64,000 bases of DNA, from contig SZOZ01000008.1 of the NCBI GenBank assembly GCA_030263455.1, positions 62,001-126,000 on the forward strand, in the 5' to 3' direction. Source of the DNA: Synechococcales cyanobacterium CNB (GTDB lineage: Bacteria; Planctomycetota; Phycisphaerae; Phycisphaerales; UBA1924). Position numbers and translations under genes: made by a program. Of this stretch, positions 51,183 to 62,135 are shown piece after piece; the stretch's first letter is position 1; every line of letters begins with the position of its first letter. Under the pieces are notes generated by a model that saw only the letters and a list, made by a program, of their open reading frames with translations, had not been told where the DNA came from and did not search any database.

Positions 51183-52784
51183 TCAGCGGAGTTGGCCGGT
51201 CTGCATGAGTTCCTGGCGCACGAGCGAGAGGACGGGCGGCCAGATGAGGTAGTCGCGCCCGGAGGGGGCGTTGATGGTGTTCTGGACTTCCTCGGCCCAG
51301 TTGCGGCCGCCGTCCGCGCCGACGGAATAGAGCACGAACTGGTCGTCTCGCAGTCGGATCGCCAAGTTCGGTGCGTCGGGCGAAAGGACGTTGATGGTAT
51401 GTGGCTGCACCTGCTCACGCTCGCCGAAGCGGCCGGCGGTGTCTCGCATGGGCACGAAGAACTCCAGGGGAGGCTCGCGGCCGCGGGCGCGGTCGGGGTT
51501 GAAAGGATCGGCCTCGATGCGCTCGATGTAGTGCGGGCGGGCGGCGGCGATGTCGCGTGGGAACCCGCCGCTGGAGACGCGGAAGGCGAGCAGGGCGAGG
51601 GCATGGCGTGTGCCGACGGCCTCGACACGGAGCAGCTGGCGCTGATCGAAGAGTGGGCGCATGTTGGGGTAGGACTCGAGGATGACGGCCCATCGTTCGT
51701 GGCGCCGGGAGATGAGGTTGTACATCGGCGGCTCGCGCAGCACGGGGTCGTGCCACGAGCGCGACCAGCGGTCGTTGAACTCAGCGATGACGGCGGTGAG
51801 GTGCTCCGTGGTGTCGAACCAGTTGGCATGCTCGGTCGCGCCGCCGGACCACCGCGCGGACTCGCCGAAGAGCCGCAGCGGCCGTTCCGTCGTCGCCAGG
51901 CGGGACATCGTCTGGGCGTAGACCTCGGGGCGGACGCGGCCCCTCTCCTGCATCACGAACGCCACGAGCTGGCGTGCGGCCTCGGCATCGGCCGGCGGCA
52001 GGAGAATCCGGTCGATTCCGAGGGGACCACGCTGCTCCTCGAGACGCTTGACGATCGCCACGAGTTCACCTGCGGCGGCGCGGCGTCCGTCGCGGAAGTC
52101 CGTGTACATCACGTCGCGGATGCGCTCCAGCACGTCGATCATGGTGCGCAGCGCCCAGTCCATCTCGGTCTTGAACTCGCGGTCGGCGATCTGCCTCGCG
52201 AAGAAGAGCCAGTCCACGAGGGCGTTGGCGGCGTCGGCGGGCCTGCCCTCGGCGAGGAGTCGTGTCGCTTCGACGTGGTAGAGGCAGGTGGCGTCCTCGA
52301 AGACGGGCAGATAGAGGTGGCGCGCGGCCGCGAGCAGGGGCGGGTCGCCCAGGTCGGTGTAGAGCCGCGCGGAGATAAGCGCGATCTGCTCCGGGCTTGC
52401 GCCCAACTCGGCCAGACCGTAGGGCTGTCCGAAGGCCATCATTTCTCGCCAGTCGGTGGCCTGCGTGACCTTGTGGACAGCGTCGATGACGGCCCGCTGC
52501 GGTTCTGCGTTGGCCCACTCGAGGGCGGCGGGCCATGCCGCGCCGCCGGCGGGGGCGAGGCGGGCCTTGGCTGGGGTGTCCACGCCGAGCGGTGGCTTGT
52601 CCATCTTCGCCATCGCGGGGAGGACGATGACGTCGCTGCGGCGTTCGGGCCTGATCTCGGCGAGCGGTGCGTTGACGCGGTTGATGAACTCGTCAGCCGC
52701 GGCCTGCCGGAGCGGGATCAGGCAGAGTGTCAGGGCGACGGTCGCCGTGAGCCATGAGGGAATCCGCCGTCGAACTGCCGTCAT
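51183..52784 (-). CDS. Secreted hypothetical protein
   Basis: A 533-residue protein with a signal peptide (LTATVALTLCLIPLRQAAA) and the start chosen by GGGAG 8 bases upstream. It is largely helical, with Arg-, Trp- and Glu-rich repeats and no catalytic motif that I recognise. Several segments (EWANAEPQRAVIDAVHKVTQATDW, RLYTDLGDPPLLAAARHLYLPVFEDA, LDVLERIRDVMYTDFRDGRRAAAGEL) suggest a helical secreted fold. It precedes trxB by 18 bp, so the two may be co-transcribed. Confidence 0.75.
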   Translation of the reverse strand: MTAVRRRIPSWLTATVALTLCLIPLRQAAADEFINRVNAPLAEIRPERRSDVIVLPAMAKMDKPPLGVDTPAKARLAPAGGAAWPAALEWANAEPQRAVIDAVHKVTQATDWREMMAFGQPYGLAELGASPEQIALISARLYTDLGDPPLLAAARHLYLPVFEDATCLYHVEATRLLAEGRPADAANALVDWLFFARQIADREFKTEMDWALRTMIDVLERIRDVMYTDFRDGRRAAAGELVAIVKRLEEQRGPLGIDRILLPPADAEAARQLVAFVMQERGRVRPEVYAQTMSRLATTERPLRLFGESARWSGGATEHANWFDTTEHLTAVIAEFNDRWSRSWHDPVLREPPMYNLISRRHERWAVILESYPNMRPLFDQRQLLRVEAVGTRHALALLAFRVSSGGFPRDIAAARPHYIERIEADPFNPDRARGREPPLEFFVPMRDTAGRFGEREQVQPHTINVLSPDAPNLAIRLRDDQFVLYSVGADGGRNWAEEVQNTINAPSGRDYLIWPPVLSLVRQELMQTGQLR

Positions 52785-52935
52785 TCCGTTGTCTCCCGCC
52801 GGGTCGTCGTCCCGACCGTGCGTGTGGGCCGGGCATGGTAGCAACCTGGCGCGGGATGGCCGTGCGGGGAGGCGCAACGAAAGCCGGCCGTCACGGGGAC
52901 GGCCGGCTGCTGGGGCGCGGTTGGGGCACGGGGCG

Positions 52936-53889
52936 TTACCCTGCCTTCGACCTGCGGGGCGCGGGTCGATTGAGCGGCTCGGCATCCTCCATCGGGTCAA
53001 CGCCGGGCCGCCGGTTCTCCTTGAAGAACCTGGTGGGTCGATTGTCGTTGATCTGTGCGTTGAGCTTGGTGAGGGCCTCGTCGACGATCTGGCGGACTCG
53101 CTCTCGGCTGATGCCGACCTCATCGGCGATTTGCTTGAGGGTGAGGGGCTCCTGCCCGTCCAGCCCGAAGCGGAGGCGGAGGATGCGGGCCTCGCGTTCG
53201 TCGATGGATTCGAGGAGTTTGCGGAGGGTGGCGGTTTCGTCGGTCTTGAGGATCGGGTCCTCGGGCATCCCATGGCGGGAATCGGCGATGAGTTCGCCCA
53301 GGCCGACGAGGTCGCCACTGGCGTCGGTCGGCTCCTGGCTCGGGGCCTGCATGGCGCGGATGGCTCGGCGGATGATGCGGACCTTCTTGGCGGGCAGGTC
53401 CATCGCACGGGCGAGGTCTTCGATGGTGGGCGGGTGTCCGAGTTCGGCCTCGAGCTTGCGGGAGGCGACCTTCCACTTGGCGATGAGTTCGACCATGTAG
53501 GCGGGGATGTGGATCGGCTGGGTGGCGTTGATGAGGGCGCGCTTAATGGCCTGCTTGATCCACCAGCTCGCGTAGGTGGAGAAGCGTGCGCCCTGCGAGG
53601 GGTCGAAGCCCTCGACGGCGCGCATCAGCCCGATGTTGCCCTCTTCGATGAGGTCGTTGAGGGGGAGTCCGCGTCCGACGTAGTTCTTGGCGATGGCGAC
53701 GACGAGGCGGAGGTTGGCGCGGATCATTCGCTCGCGCGAGGCCGGGCAGTTGTCGTTGATGATCGCCCAACCGAGTTCGCGTTCCTCCTCGGCGGTGAGG
53801 AGGGGCGTGCGATTGATCTCTCTCAGGTACAGCTGGAGGTCGGACTGCAGCCCGCCCTCTTCCGTTGCACGACTCCGGATTGCACTCAC
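52936..53889 (-). CDS. Sigma-70 family RNA polymerase sigma factor
   Basis: A 317-residue factor with regions 1.2 ([19 protein letters not shown]), 2 ([53 protein letters not shown]), 3 and 4 ([20 protein letters not shown]). It lacks the long N-terminal region 1.1, so it is a compact group 1/2 type. GTG at 53889 is preferred because AGGTGGGAAG precedes it; GTG at 53901 is an alternative. It may be the primary or a stress/stationary factor. Confidence 0.92.
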   Translation of the reverse strand: MSAIRSRATEEGGLQSDLQLYLREINRTPLLTAEEERELGWAIINDNCPASRERMIRANLRLVVAIAKNYVGRGLPLNDLIEEGNIGLMRAVEGFDPSQGARFSTYASWWIKQAIKRALINATQPIHIPAYMVELIAKWKVASRKLEAELGHPPTIEDLARAMDLPAKKVRIIRRAIRAMQAPSQEPTDASGDLVGLGELIADSRHGMPEDPILKTDETATLRKLLESIDEREARILRLRFGLDGQEPLTLKQIADEVGISRERVRQIVDEALTKLNAQINDNRPTRFFKENRRPGVDPMEDAEPLNRPAPRRSKAG

Positions 53890-53927
53890 TTCTCTTCCCA
53901 CCTTTCGCGACGCGGAACGTGGCGCTC

Positions 53928-53933
53928 ACTATA
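53928..53933 (-). promoter_or_regulatory. -10 element of the sigma-factor gene
   Basis: On the minus strand TATAGT lies about 40 bp upstream of the sigma-factor start. The matching -35 is poor, so only the -10 is convincing. Confidence 0.35.
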
Positions 53934-54125
53934 CCCACGATTCGTGCCGCACTGCCACATCACGGTTCGCTCCGGAGGCCGTCCGGGTTGCATCGGAAGG
54001 GGCGGTGTCGGACTTGACGCCGGTCGAGTCGGCCCCAGTCGGGCGGCGTGTGGCCCGATACGACTGCGCCGCCTACAGGGAATGCGCGGCTCAGGCCCGA
54101 TTTGGCCAGGCAAGTCCGAATTTTT

Positions 54126-54154
54126 CTGGCACGCCCCGAAACCCGTTCTATAGT
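54126..54154 (+). promoter_or_regulatory. Promoter of the UVR-domain gene
   Basis: CTGGCA and TATAGT are 17 bp apart, ending 37 bp before the ATG at 54192. It also argues against a longer upstream frame for that gene. Confidence 0.5.
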
Positions 54155-54191
54155 CAACCAATTCGGGACGCCGATCGGCCCCCTACCGGCC

Positions 54192-54986
54192 ATGAGCGAA
54201 GATCTTTCCGATTTTTTGAGTTCCTGGCCCTACGAGCCTGGGAAACTGAACGTTCGGATCGTGCGGGCGACCGACGGGCGCCCCGTGGTCCAAGTCCGGC
54301 TTGACCTGGGCATCCTGCAGATGGAACTCGACGGCCGTCCCGACGGGCTTCGGCCCGAGGGGTTTGAGAGCCTGCTCGACCTCTACGAGGACCGGGAGGA
54401 AGAGTGGGACGCGGGACTGCTTGATCCTGACGGCACGGAGCGCGAACTGGCCGACGCCAAGCCGCCGGAGGGCGAGTTTACGCTCTCGCCGGATGACTGC
54501 CGTGCCCTGCGCGACGAGGCGATGCAGTACTCGCACCGGTACGTGGCGTTGCTGGCGGCAGAGGACTACGAGCGTGTCGTGCGGGATACGACGCGGAACC
54601 TGCGCCTCTTCGACTTCTGCGCCAAGCACGCGGAGACGGAGGCCGACCGGAGCGTCCTCGAGCAGTTCCGGCCGTACGTCACGATGGTGCGTGCCCGGGC
54701 GCTGGCGAGTCAGGCGCTGAAGGACAACGAGCCGAAGGCGGCGATCCTTGCGATCGACGACGGTCTGAACGCGCTCCGGCAGCACTTCGCGAACGCGGGG
54801 CATACAGAGGCGTACAACGCCTCGAACGAGGTTCGGATGCTTCAGAGCATGCGCGACGCGCTGGTGCCGAAGCTACCCGTCAGCCAGAAGAGCGAGCTGC
54901 GCCGCCGGCTGGATCGGGCGTTGGCGCAGGAGAACTACGAGCTGGCGGCGATCCTGCGGGACGAACTGAAGCAGCTGCCCGAGTGA
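54192..54986 (+). CDS. UVR-domain (UvrB/UvrC-motif) protein
   Basis: A 264-residue protein. The last 35 residues (KSELRRRLDRALAQENYELAAILRDELKQL) form a UVR domain, the helical hairpin with which UvrB and UvrC contact each other and which McsA-like proteins share. The N-terminal 230 residues are acidic and unknown; no nuclease, helicase or Zn finger is seen. It is divergent from the sigma factor and has its own promoter. It may bind UvrC-like partners or a McsB-type kinase; the role is inference. Confidence 0.75.
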   Translation: MSEDLSDFLSSWPYEPGKLNVRIVRATDGRPVVQVRLDLGILQMELDGRPDGLRPEGFESLLDLYEDREEEWDAGLLDPDGTERELADAKPPEGEFTLSPDDCRALRDEAMQYSHRYVALLAAEDYERVVRDTTRNLRLFDFCAKHAETEADRSVLEQFRPYVTMVRARALASQALKDNEPKAAILAIDDGLNALRQHFANAGHTEAYNASNEVRMLQSMRDALVPKLPVSQKSELRRRLDRALAQENYELAAILRDELKQLPE

Positions 54987-54990
54987 CGGA

Positions 54991-56775
54991 TCAGGACGCG
55001 GGCGTCACGTCGGTGGTCGCGGGTGGCGAACGCCTGGCCTTCACGCGCTCGACGACCCGCTCCTGCATCGTCGCGGCGGTCGCCACCTCCTCGACGACGA
55101 CGAGGTCCGCACCGAGCGACTCGGCGACCATTCCCTTGCTCATGTACGATGATCGCACGGCGATGAAGGCGTTGGGCGCCATCGAACGGGCGAGCCGGCA
55201 GGCACGAAGCGTCGCGTCGTCGTCCGGGATCGTGAGGACAATGGCGTCGGCGGTCGAGATGCCCGCCGAACGGAGCACCTCCGGGTTCGTCACGTCGCCG
55301 TAGATGATCGGCCTGCCCATGCGCGCCTGCTTGCGGACGGTGGCGACGTTCAACTCGACGACGACGCAGGGGACGCCCGCCTGTTCGAGAAGTTCCACGA
55401 CGGCGCGGCCGCAGACGCCGAACCCCGCGACGATCACGTGGCGCCCGGCACGCGGGTCGCCCGACTGTCCTCGCTCGCCCGGCTCAGGCTCCTGCTCGCT
55501 GAGCGCGGCGGGGGCGCGGCGGCGCAGCCACGGCGCGAGCGGGAGCCGGCTCACCGGCCCGTGAACGCGCTTGCCCGCGTCGTAGACGAACGGCGTGACG
55601 ATGAGCGAGAGGACGATGAGGGCGATCAACTTCGACTGCACGGCGGCGTCGATCAGCCCCACGTTGGCCGTCGCGGCGACGACGACCAGCCCGAACTCGC
55701 CGGCCTGGGCCAGCAGGAGCGCGGCGGCGAGGCTGGCGGCGGGGGTTGCGCCGACGGCCCAGCACGAGAGGCCGATGATGCCGCCCTTGACGACGAACTG
55801 CACGAGGAGCGCGAGGAGGATGATCCACCATCCGGAGAGGAGGACGTCCGGGTCCATGGTGAGGCCGATGGCGCAGAAGAAGACGGCCATGAAGAGGTCG
55901 CGCATGGGGTCGAGCTGGCCGGCGATCTGGTACCGGAAGGGGGTTGTGGCCAGAACGAAGCCGGCGAGGAATGCGCCGAGTTCGGGCGTGAACCCGAGGG
56001 CTGCGGTCGCAACCGCGGCGCCGAGGGCAACGGCCGCCGTCAGCACGAGGAGCACTTCGCCGGCGACGCCCGCGGCGGTCTGCATGAGGCGCGGCAGGAC
56101 GAGCCGCCCGAAGGCGACGAGGAGCGTGACGCCGCCGAGAGCGATGACGCCGCGCCAGACCATCTCCCAGAGGCGTTGCCAGAGGGTTGGGCCGTCGGCG
56201 GCGAGCGCGGCCTGGCCGCTGGCGCTCCAGAGGGCGAGCGCGGGCAGGAGCGCGAGCACGGCGACGGAGAGCAGGTCCTGCACGAGCGAGACGCCGACGG
56301 CGAGCCGACCCGGCACGCGGTTGAGTTCGCGGCGCGCCTGGAGCACGCGGAGGCTGATCGCGGTGGAGGACATGGTCATGGCCATTGCCACCGCCAGGGC
56401 GGCGCTGGGCGAGAGGCCGAAGACGACGCCGATGGGCCAGCAGACGAGCGCGGAGGCGGCGGTGGAGATCACGCCGACGAGGAGGATGGCCCGCACGCCG
56501 CCGCGGAGCGCGCCGAGGTCGAGGGACAGCCCGACGCTGAACATGAGCAGGATGATGGCGAGCCGCCCGATGGTCTGGACGCTGTCGGGATCGCCGACGA
56601 ATCCGAGCGCGTGCGGGCCGATGAGCGCGCCCGCGATGAGGTAGCCCGGGATGGTCGCCAGGCGCAGGCGATGCAGGACCGTCGTGACGAGCGCGGCGGC
56701 GGCGAGGAGCTTGAGCAGGTCGAGCACCGTGCCAGCGGGCGCGGCCTGAGCCAGCGTCAAGATTCCCGCGAGCAT
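54991..56775 (-). CDS. KefB/CPA2-type cation:proton antiporter with TrkA-N domain
   Basis: A 594-residue inner-membrane protein with about 12 membrane segments (to about residue 400) of the CPA2 type (GYLIAGALIGPHALGF, LLMFSVGLSLDLGALR, LGAFLAGFVLA, AQAGEFGLV) and a cytoplasmic TrkA-N domain with the nucleotide motif GFGVCG (about 455). Such proteins exchange potassium or sodium for protons, often gated by NAD(H) or glutathione conjugates. It lies 41 bp downstream of mnmG on the same strand. Confidence 0.9.
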   Translation of the reverse strand: MLAGILTLAQAAPAGTVLDLLKLLAAAALVTTVLHRLRLATIPGYLIAGALIGPHALGFVGDPDSVQTIGRLAIILLMFSVGLSLDLGALRGGVRAILLVGVISTAASALVCWPIGVVFGLSPSAALAVAMAMTMSSTAISLRVLQARRELNRVPGRLAVGVSLVQDLLSVAVLALLPALALWSASGQAALAADGPTLWQRLWEMVWRGVIALGGVTLLVAFGRLVLPRLMQTAAGVAGEVLLVLTAAVALGAAVATAALGFTPELGAFLAGFVLATTPFRYQIAGQLDPMRDLFMAVFFCAIGLTMDPDVLLSGWWIILLALLVQFVVKGGIIGLSCWAVGATPAASLAAALLLAQAGEFGLVVVAATANVGLIDAAVQSKLIALIVLSLIVTPFVYDAGKRVHGPVSRLPLAPWLRRRAPAALSEQEPEPGERGQSGDPRAGRHVIVAGFGVCGRAVVELLEQAGVPCVVVELNVATVRKQARMGRPIIYGDVTNPEVLRSAGISTADAIVLTIPDDDATLRACRLARSMAPNAFIAVRSSYMSKGMVAESLGADLVVVEEVATAATMQERVVERVKARRSPPATTDVTPAS

Positions 56776-56816
56776 GATCGATCACCCCGCGCGAGCGAAC
56801 GCCCGCTCTCTGCGGC

Positions 56817-58814
<1,998 letters not shown>

Positions 58815-58847
58815 GCAGAATGGTACGCGACGGCACCGAACTCCCGT

Positions 58848-59117
58848 TCAAGCGACCCCCTGCGCCTCGCCGTTGGCCTCAAAGCCGAGGCGGGTCTGGA
58901 GGTCACGGAGGGTCTGGACGCCGCGATCGGTCACCTGCGGATCGCCGCCGTTGTGTGCGGGACGGACGAGTCCGCCACGTTCGAGCCTGAGGCGCATGGG
59001 CACCCAGGCGTCGCCGAAGCCGAGCCAGAGGGCGTCCTCGTAGCGACGAGCGTCACCCGCGGCGAGCGAGCCGAGAGCGCGCGCCAACCACCGCTGCTGT
59101 TCCGGGTCAAGCCGCAT
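58848..59117 (-). CDS. Small hypothetical protein, possible winged helix
   Basis: An 89-residue protein starting MRLDPEQQRWLARAL, with GGAG 10 bases upstream. The helical N-terminal half is followed by LRLERGGLVRPAHNGGDPQVTDRGVQTL, which resembles the wing of a winged-helix domain. I do not recognise the family. It precedes mnmG by 33 bp. Confidence 0.55.
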   Translation of the reverse strand: MRLDPEQQRWLARALGSLAAGDARRYEDALWLGFGDAWVPMRLRLERGGLVRPAHNGGDPQVTDRGVQTLRDLQTRLGFEANGEAQGVA

Positions 59118-59546
59118 CGTGCTGGCTCTCCGTGTCGGTCCTCCAGCGGGTCCGGCCCTGCCTGCGTGCGGCTCCCGAACCCGCCCGACCTTCGGCGCAT
59201 CCCCTTGCGCTCCGGATGTCCATACGGCTGAACGGGTTTCCTGCTTCACGAAACCTCCGACTCCGGGGCGTTCCCGGACGCTCAGAAAGGGCGGGACAGT
59301 CCCAGAGGGGTGGCCTCGACCAAGCACTCGCGGGCGTGATGGCACCGTGAACGAGGCAGGCACTGCCGGGACAGGCCCTGCGGACGGGTTGTCGGTGGGG
59401 ACCGTCGGTACCGCGAATGCGGGACGGAAGGAAGATGGATCGGATGAGGCCGGGTGGCCGCTGCGTGGACGGAATCCCCTCCGGCCGGAAGACGCTCCGG
59501 CCGGCACTCTGTACGCCGATGGCTGCGTTGAGGTTCCCGTGCCTGA
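59118..59546. other. 429-bp gap without a gene
   Basis: No credible coding frame. It holds one strong hairpin (59481-59504). Otherwise ordinary GC-rich sequence; I see no repeat unit or RNA gene. Confidence 0.5.
59481..59504 (-). terminator. Hairpin after the sugar-transferase gene
   Basis: A perfect 9-bp inverted repeat CCGGCCGGA/TCCGGCCGG with a 6-base loop lies 43 bp past the stop of the minus-strand sugar transferase. No U tract is seen, so termination is inferred. Confidence 0.45.
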
Positions 59547-61001
59547 TCAGTGGGCGTTGCGGTGGACGAAGCCGCGGAAGAGGGTGAGCCAGAGGATTTT
59601 GAGGTCGAACCAGACCGACCAGTGGCGGATGTAGTGGAGGTCGTACTGGAGGCGTTTCTTGAGCGAGGTATCGCCGCGCAGTCCGTTGACCTGCGCCCAT
59701 CCGGTCATGCCTGCCTTGACGTGCTGCCGGATCATGTAGCCGCGCCAGTCTTCTCGGAAGCGTTCGATGAGTTCGGGCCTTTCGGGTCGTGGTCCGACGA
59801 GTGACATCTGGCCCTTGAGGACGTTGAGGAGTTGCGGGAGTTCGTCGAGGCTCGCGCGGCGGAGAAGGCGGCCGACGGGCGTGATGCGCGGGTCGTTGCG
59901 TTCGGTCCAGCGGGCGTCCGCGGGTCGCTGCTCGTCCTCGACCTGGTACATGGTGCGGAACTTGTAGATTTTGAAGGTTTCGCCGCCGATGGAGACGCGC
60001 CGTTGCTTGAAGATGATCGGCCCCGGCCCGCTGAGACGGACGGCAATCGCGCACGCGAGCATGACGGGCGAGAAGACGAGGAGGCCGATGGACGAGCCGA
60101 GGATGTCCACGGCGCGCTTGGTCAGCCCGCCCAGGCCATGGAGCGGGCACTCGCGGTAGGAGAGGATGGGCATGCCGTCGAGTTCGCTGACGGTCATGCT
60201 CTGGGGCAGGTACCGCGGCTGAACGTCGGGAATGATGCGGACGTCCACGGCGAACCGTTCGAGCCTGCGCAGGATGTCGGGCACGCAGCTCGCCTGGGCG
60301 TTCGGTATGGCGAGGTAGACGGCGTCCACGGGGTGGCGTTCGAGCGTCGCTTCGAGGTCGTCCAGCCCGCCGAGCACTGGCCGCTCGAGGCAGGTGTCAC
60401 GGCGAGCGCGTGGGCGATGCGAGATGAAATAGGCCACGTTGATACCGGTCCATGAGTTGCGTTCGAGTGTCCGCACGGTGATCTGCCCGAGCCGACCGAC
60501 GCCGATCACCGCGGCGTGGCGGAGGTTCCAGCCGCGCCGACGGAGCATTCGCAGGAACGTGCGGAAGGCAAGCCTGTTGATGCCGAGGAAGACGGGCAGG
60601 AGCACGGCGAGCCATCCGAGTTGCGTGCGGCCCGCGTCGAGATGCAGTGCCCTTGTCGAGCCATCGGTGATGACCGCGTTGCCGACCAGCCAGAGGACCA
60701 CGACGACAAGCAGCATCGAGAGCATCGACGCGCGCAGGATGGCGCCCTGCTCGCTCCACACGGAGCGGTCGCGCCGAGCGCGGTACAGCCCGTTGGCGCG
60801 CATGACGACGATCGTGATCGGCACGACGAACGCAACGAGCGGGTTCTTGAAGTAACTCTCCCAGAACTCGGGCAAGGCCGGGAAGTAGCCCTCGCAGGTG
60901 AGGCGCCGGATCGCCCAGGCCGCATAGCAAGCCACCGAGATCACGAAGCAATCCCAGAGGCCCAGCAGGGCGACGAGAAGGCGGTGCTGTTGCTTGACCA
61001 C
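59547..61001 (-). CDS. Undecaprenyl-phosphate sugar phosphotransferase (WcaJ-type)
   Basis: A 484-residue inner-membrane enzyme that starts exopolysaccharide repeat-unit synthesis by moving a sugar phosphate to undecaprenyl phosphate. GTG at 61001 is chosen because GGAGGG lies 6 bases upstream; an ATG at 61103 would add 34 non-family residues. Four membrane segments and a CoA-binding-like domain (about 165-280, AAVIGVGRLG) precede the catalytic domain with KIYKFRTM, SLDELPQLLNVLKG and VGPRPERPE. Neighbouring polysaccharide genes are not in the window. Confidence 0.92.
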   Translation of the reverse strand: MVKQQHRLLVALLGLWDCFVISVACYAAWAIRRLTCEGYFPALPEFWESYFKNPLVAFVVPITIVVMRANGLYRARRDRSVWSEQGAILRASMLSMLLVVVVLWLVGNAVITDGSTRALHLDAGRTQLGWLAVLLPVFLGINRLAFRTFLRMLRRRGWNLRHAAVIGVGRLGQITVRTLERNSWTGINVAYFISHRPRARRDTCLERPVLGGLDDLEATLERHPVDAVYLAIPNAQASCVPDILRRLERFAVDVRIIPDVQPRYLPQSMTVSELDGMPILSYRECPLHGLGGLTKRAVDILGSSIGLLVFSPVMLACAIAVRLSGPGPIIFKQRRVSIGGETFKIYKFRTMYQVEDEQRPADARWTERNDPRITPVGRLLRRASLDELPQLLNVLKGQMSLVGPRPERPELIERFREDWRGYMIRQHVKAGMTGWAQVNGLRGDTSLKKRLQYDLHYIRHWSVWFDLKILWLTLFRGFVHRNAH

Positions 61002-61112
61002 GCGGTTCCCTCCGTCGAGGCGGCGCCGGTCCTTCGGCGCGGGCCAGTCTCCCCCAACGTGCACCGGGCTGTCAATACGACGGACTCGCGGCGGCCGCAC
61101 CACTCCACCCGA

Positions 61113-62090
61113 TCAGCGGCCCGCGACACTCGGCCAGTCCCCGCCGGTTCGAGGCTGGGGCGTCAGGCGGCCGACCTCCTCGATCAGCCGTCGCTGCTCG
61201 GTGGTCAGGATAGCCGGGTTCGGGGGGATGATCCGCACAATGGCGTACAGGTCTCCGATTCGGCCGTCGGCGGCTTGGATGCCCTTGCCCTTGACCCGCA
61301 ATCGACGGCCGCTGGGCGTGCCGGCGGGTACGGTCAGTTCGATGGGCCCGTCCAGAGAGGGAATGGGCACGCGCCCACCGAGCGTGGCCTCGGCGATAGT
61401 CAGGGGTAGGTCGAAGACGAGGTCCAGCCCCGAACCGGGCCTGGAGCCGCCTTCACGACGAAAGAGCGCGTGGGGCAGAACCCGTACCCGGAGGATCAGG
61501 TCGCCAGGCTTGCCGTTCGGGCGGGCGGAAGCCTTCCCGGCCCCTCGGACCCGGAGTCGCGCACCGTCCTCCGTGCCGGCGGGTACCGCAACTTGGATCG
61601 TTCGGCCATCTACGGGCGACCGGAAGGACTCCTGCCCCCCCTTGGCCGCCAGAAGGAAGGGGACCGGCAGCTCGGCCTCGACGTCGGCACCGCGGGCGGA
61701 ACCACGAGTGGCCCGCGTGCCGGCGGTCGAGCCGAAGCCTGCGGAACCGGCTCGGCCGCCGAAGAAGGCATCGAACATCGAGCCGAGATCGTCCATGTCG
61801 ACGCCTTCGGGGAAGCCGCCGCCGGTGGAGGACCATGAATAGCGTGCCCCCGCACTGCCGCCGCCCTGAGAGGCGGCCGCGTGTCCGAGCCGGTCGTACA
61901 TGCCCCGCTTCTTCTCGTCGGAGAGGACGTCGTAGGCCTGCTGGAGTTCGGCGAAGCGTTCCGCGGCGTCGGGGGCCTTGTTCACATCCGGATGGAGTTG
62001 CCGCGCCTTCGTCCGGTAGGCGCGCCGGATGTCGTCAGCGGAGGCGCCGCGTGTGACGCCGAGAATCTCGTAGTAATCGCGCACGGACAT
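61113..62090 (-). CDS. DnaJ/CbpA-type co-chaperone without zinc finger
   Basis: A 325-residue Hsp70 co-chaperone. The J domain has HPD at 33-35 within [15 protein letters not shown] Gly/Ser-rich region follows, then two C-terminal beta domains (about 135-310) that bind clients; the Cys-rich zinc region of true DnaJ is absent. Such CbpA-like proteins often work with DnaK under stress. No dnaK or grpE is adjacent. Confidence 0.93.
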   Translation of the reverse strand: MSVRDYYEILGVTRGASADDIRRAYRTKARQLHPDVNKAPDAAERFAELQQAYDVLSDEKKRGMYDRLGHAAASQGGGSAGARYSWSSTGGGFPEGVDMDDLGSMFDAFFGGRAGSAGFGSTAGTRATRGSARGADVEAELPVPFLLAAKGGQESFRSPVDGRTIQVAVPAGTEDGARLRVRGAGKASARPNGKPGDLILRVRVLPHALFRREGGSRPGSGLDLVFDLPLTIAEATLGGRVPIPSLDGPIELTVPAGTPSGRRLRVKGKGIQAADGRIGDLYAIVRIIPPNPAILTTEQRRLIEEVGRLTPQPRTGGDWPSVAGR

Positions 62091-62135
62091 CTGTTGACTG
62101 TATGTCGGAGACGAGCGATCGCGAGCCAGCGACGG

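Noticed and set aside
52770-52795. Possible further octamer repeat at the start of the secreted hypothetical gene
   Set aside because: Only two loosely matching units; not above chance.
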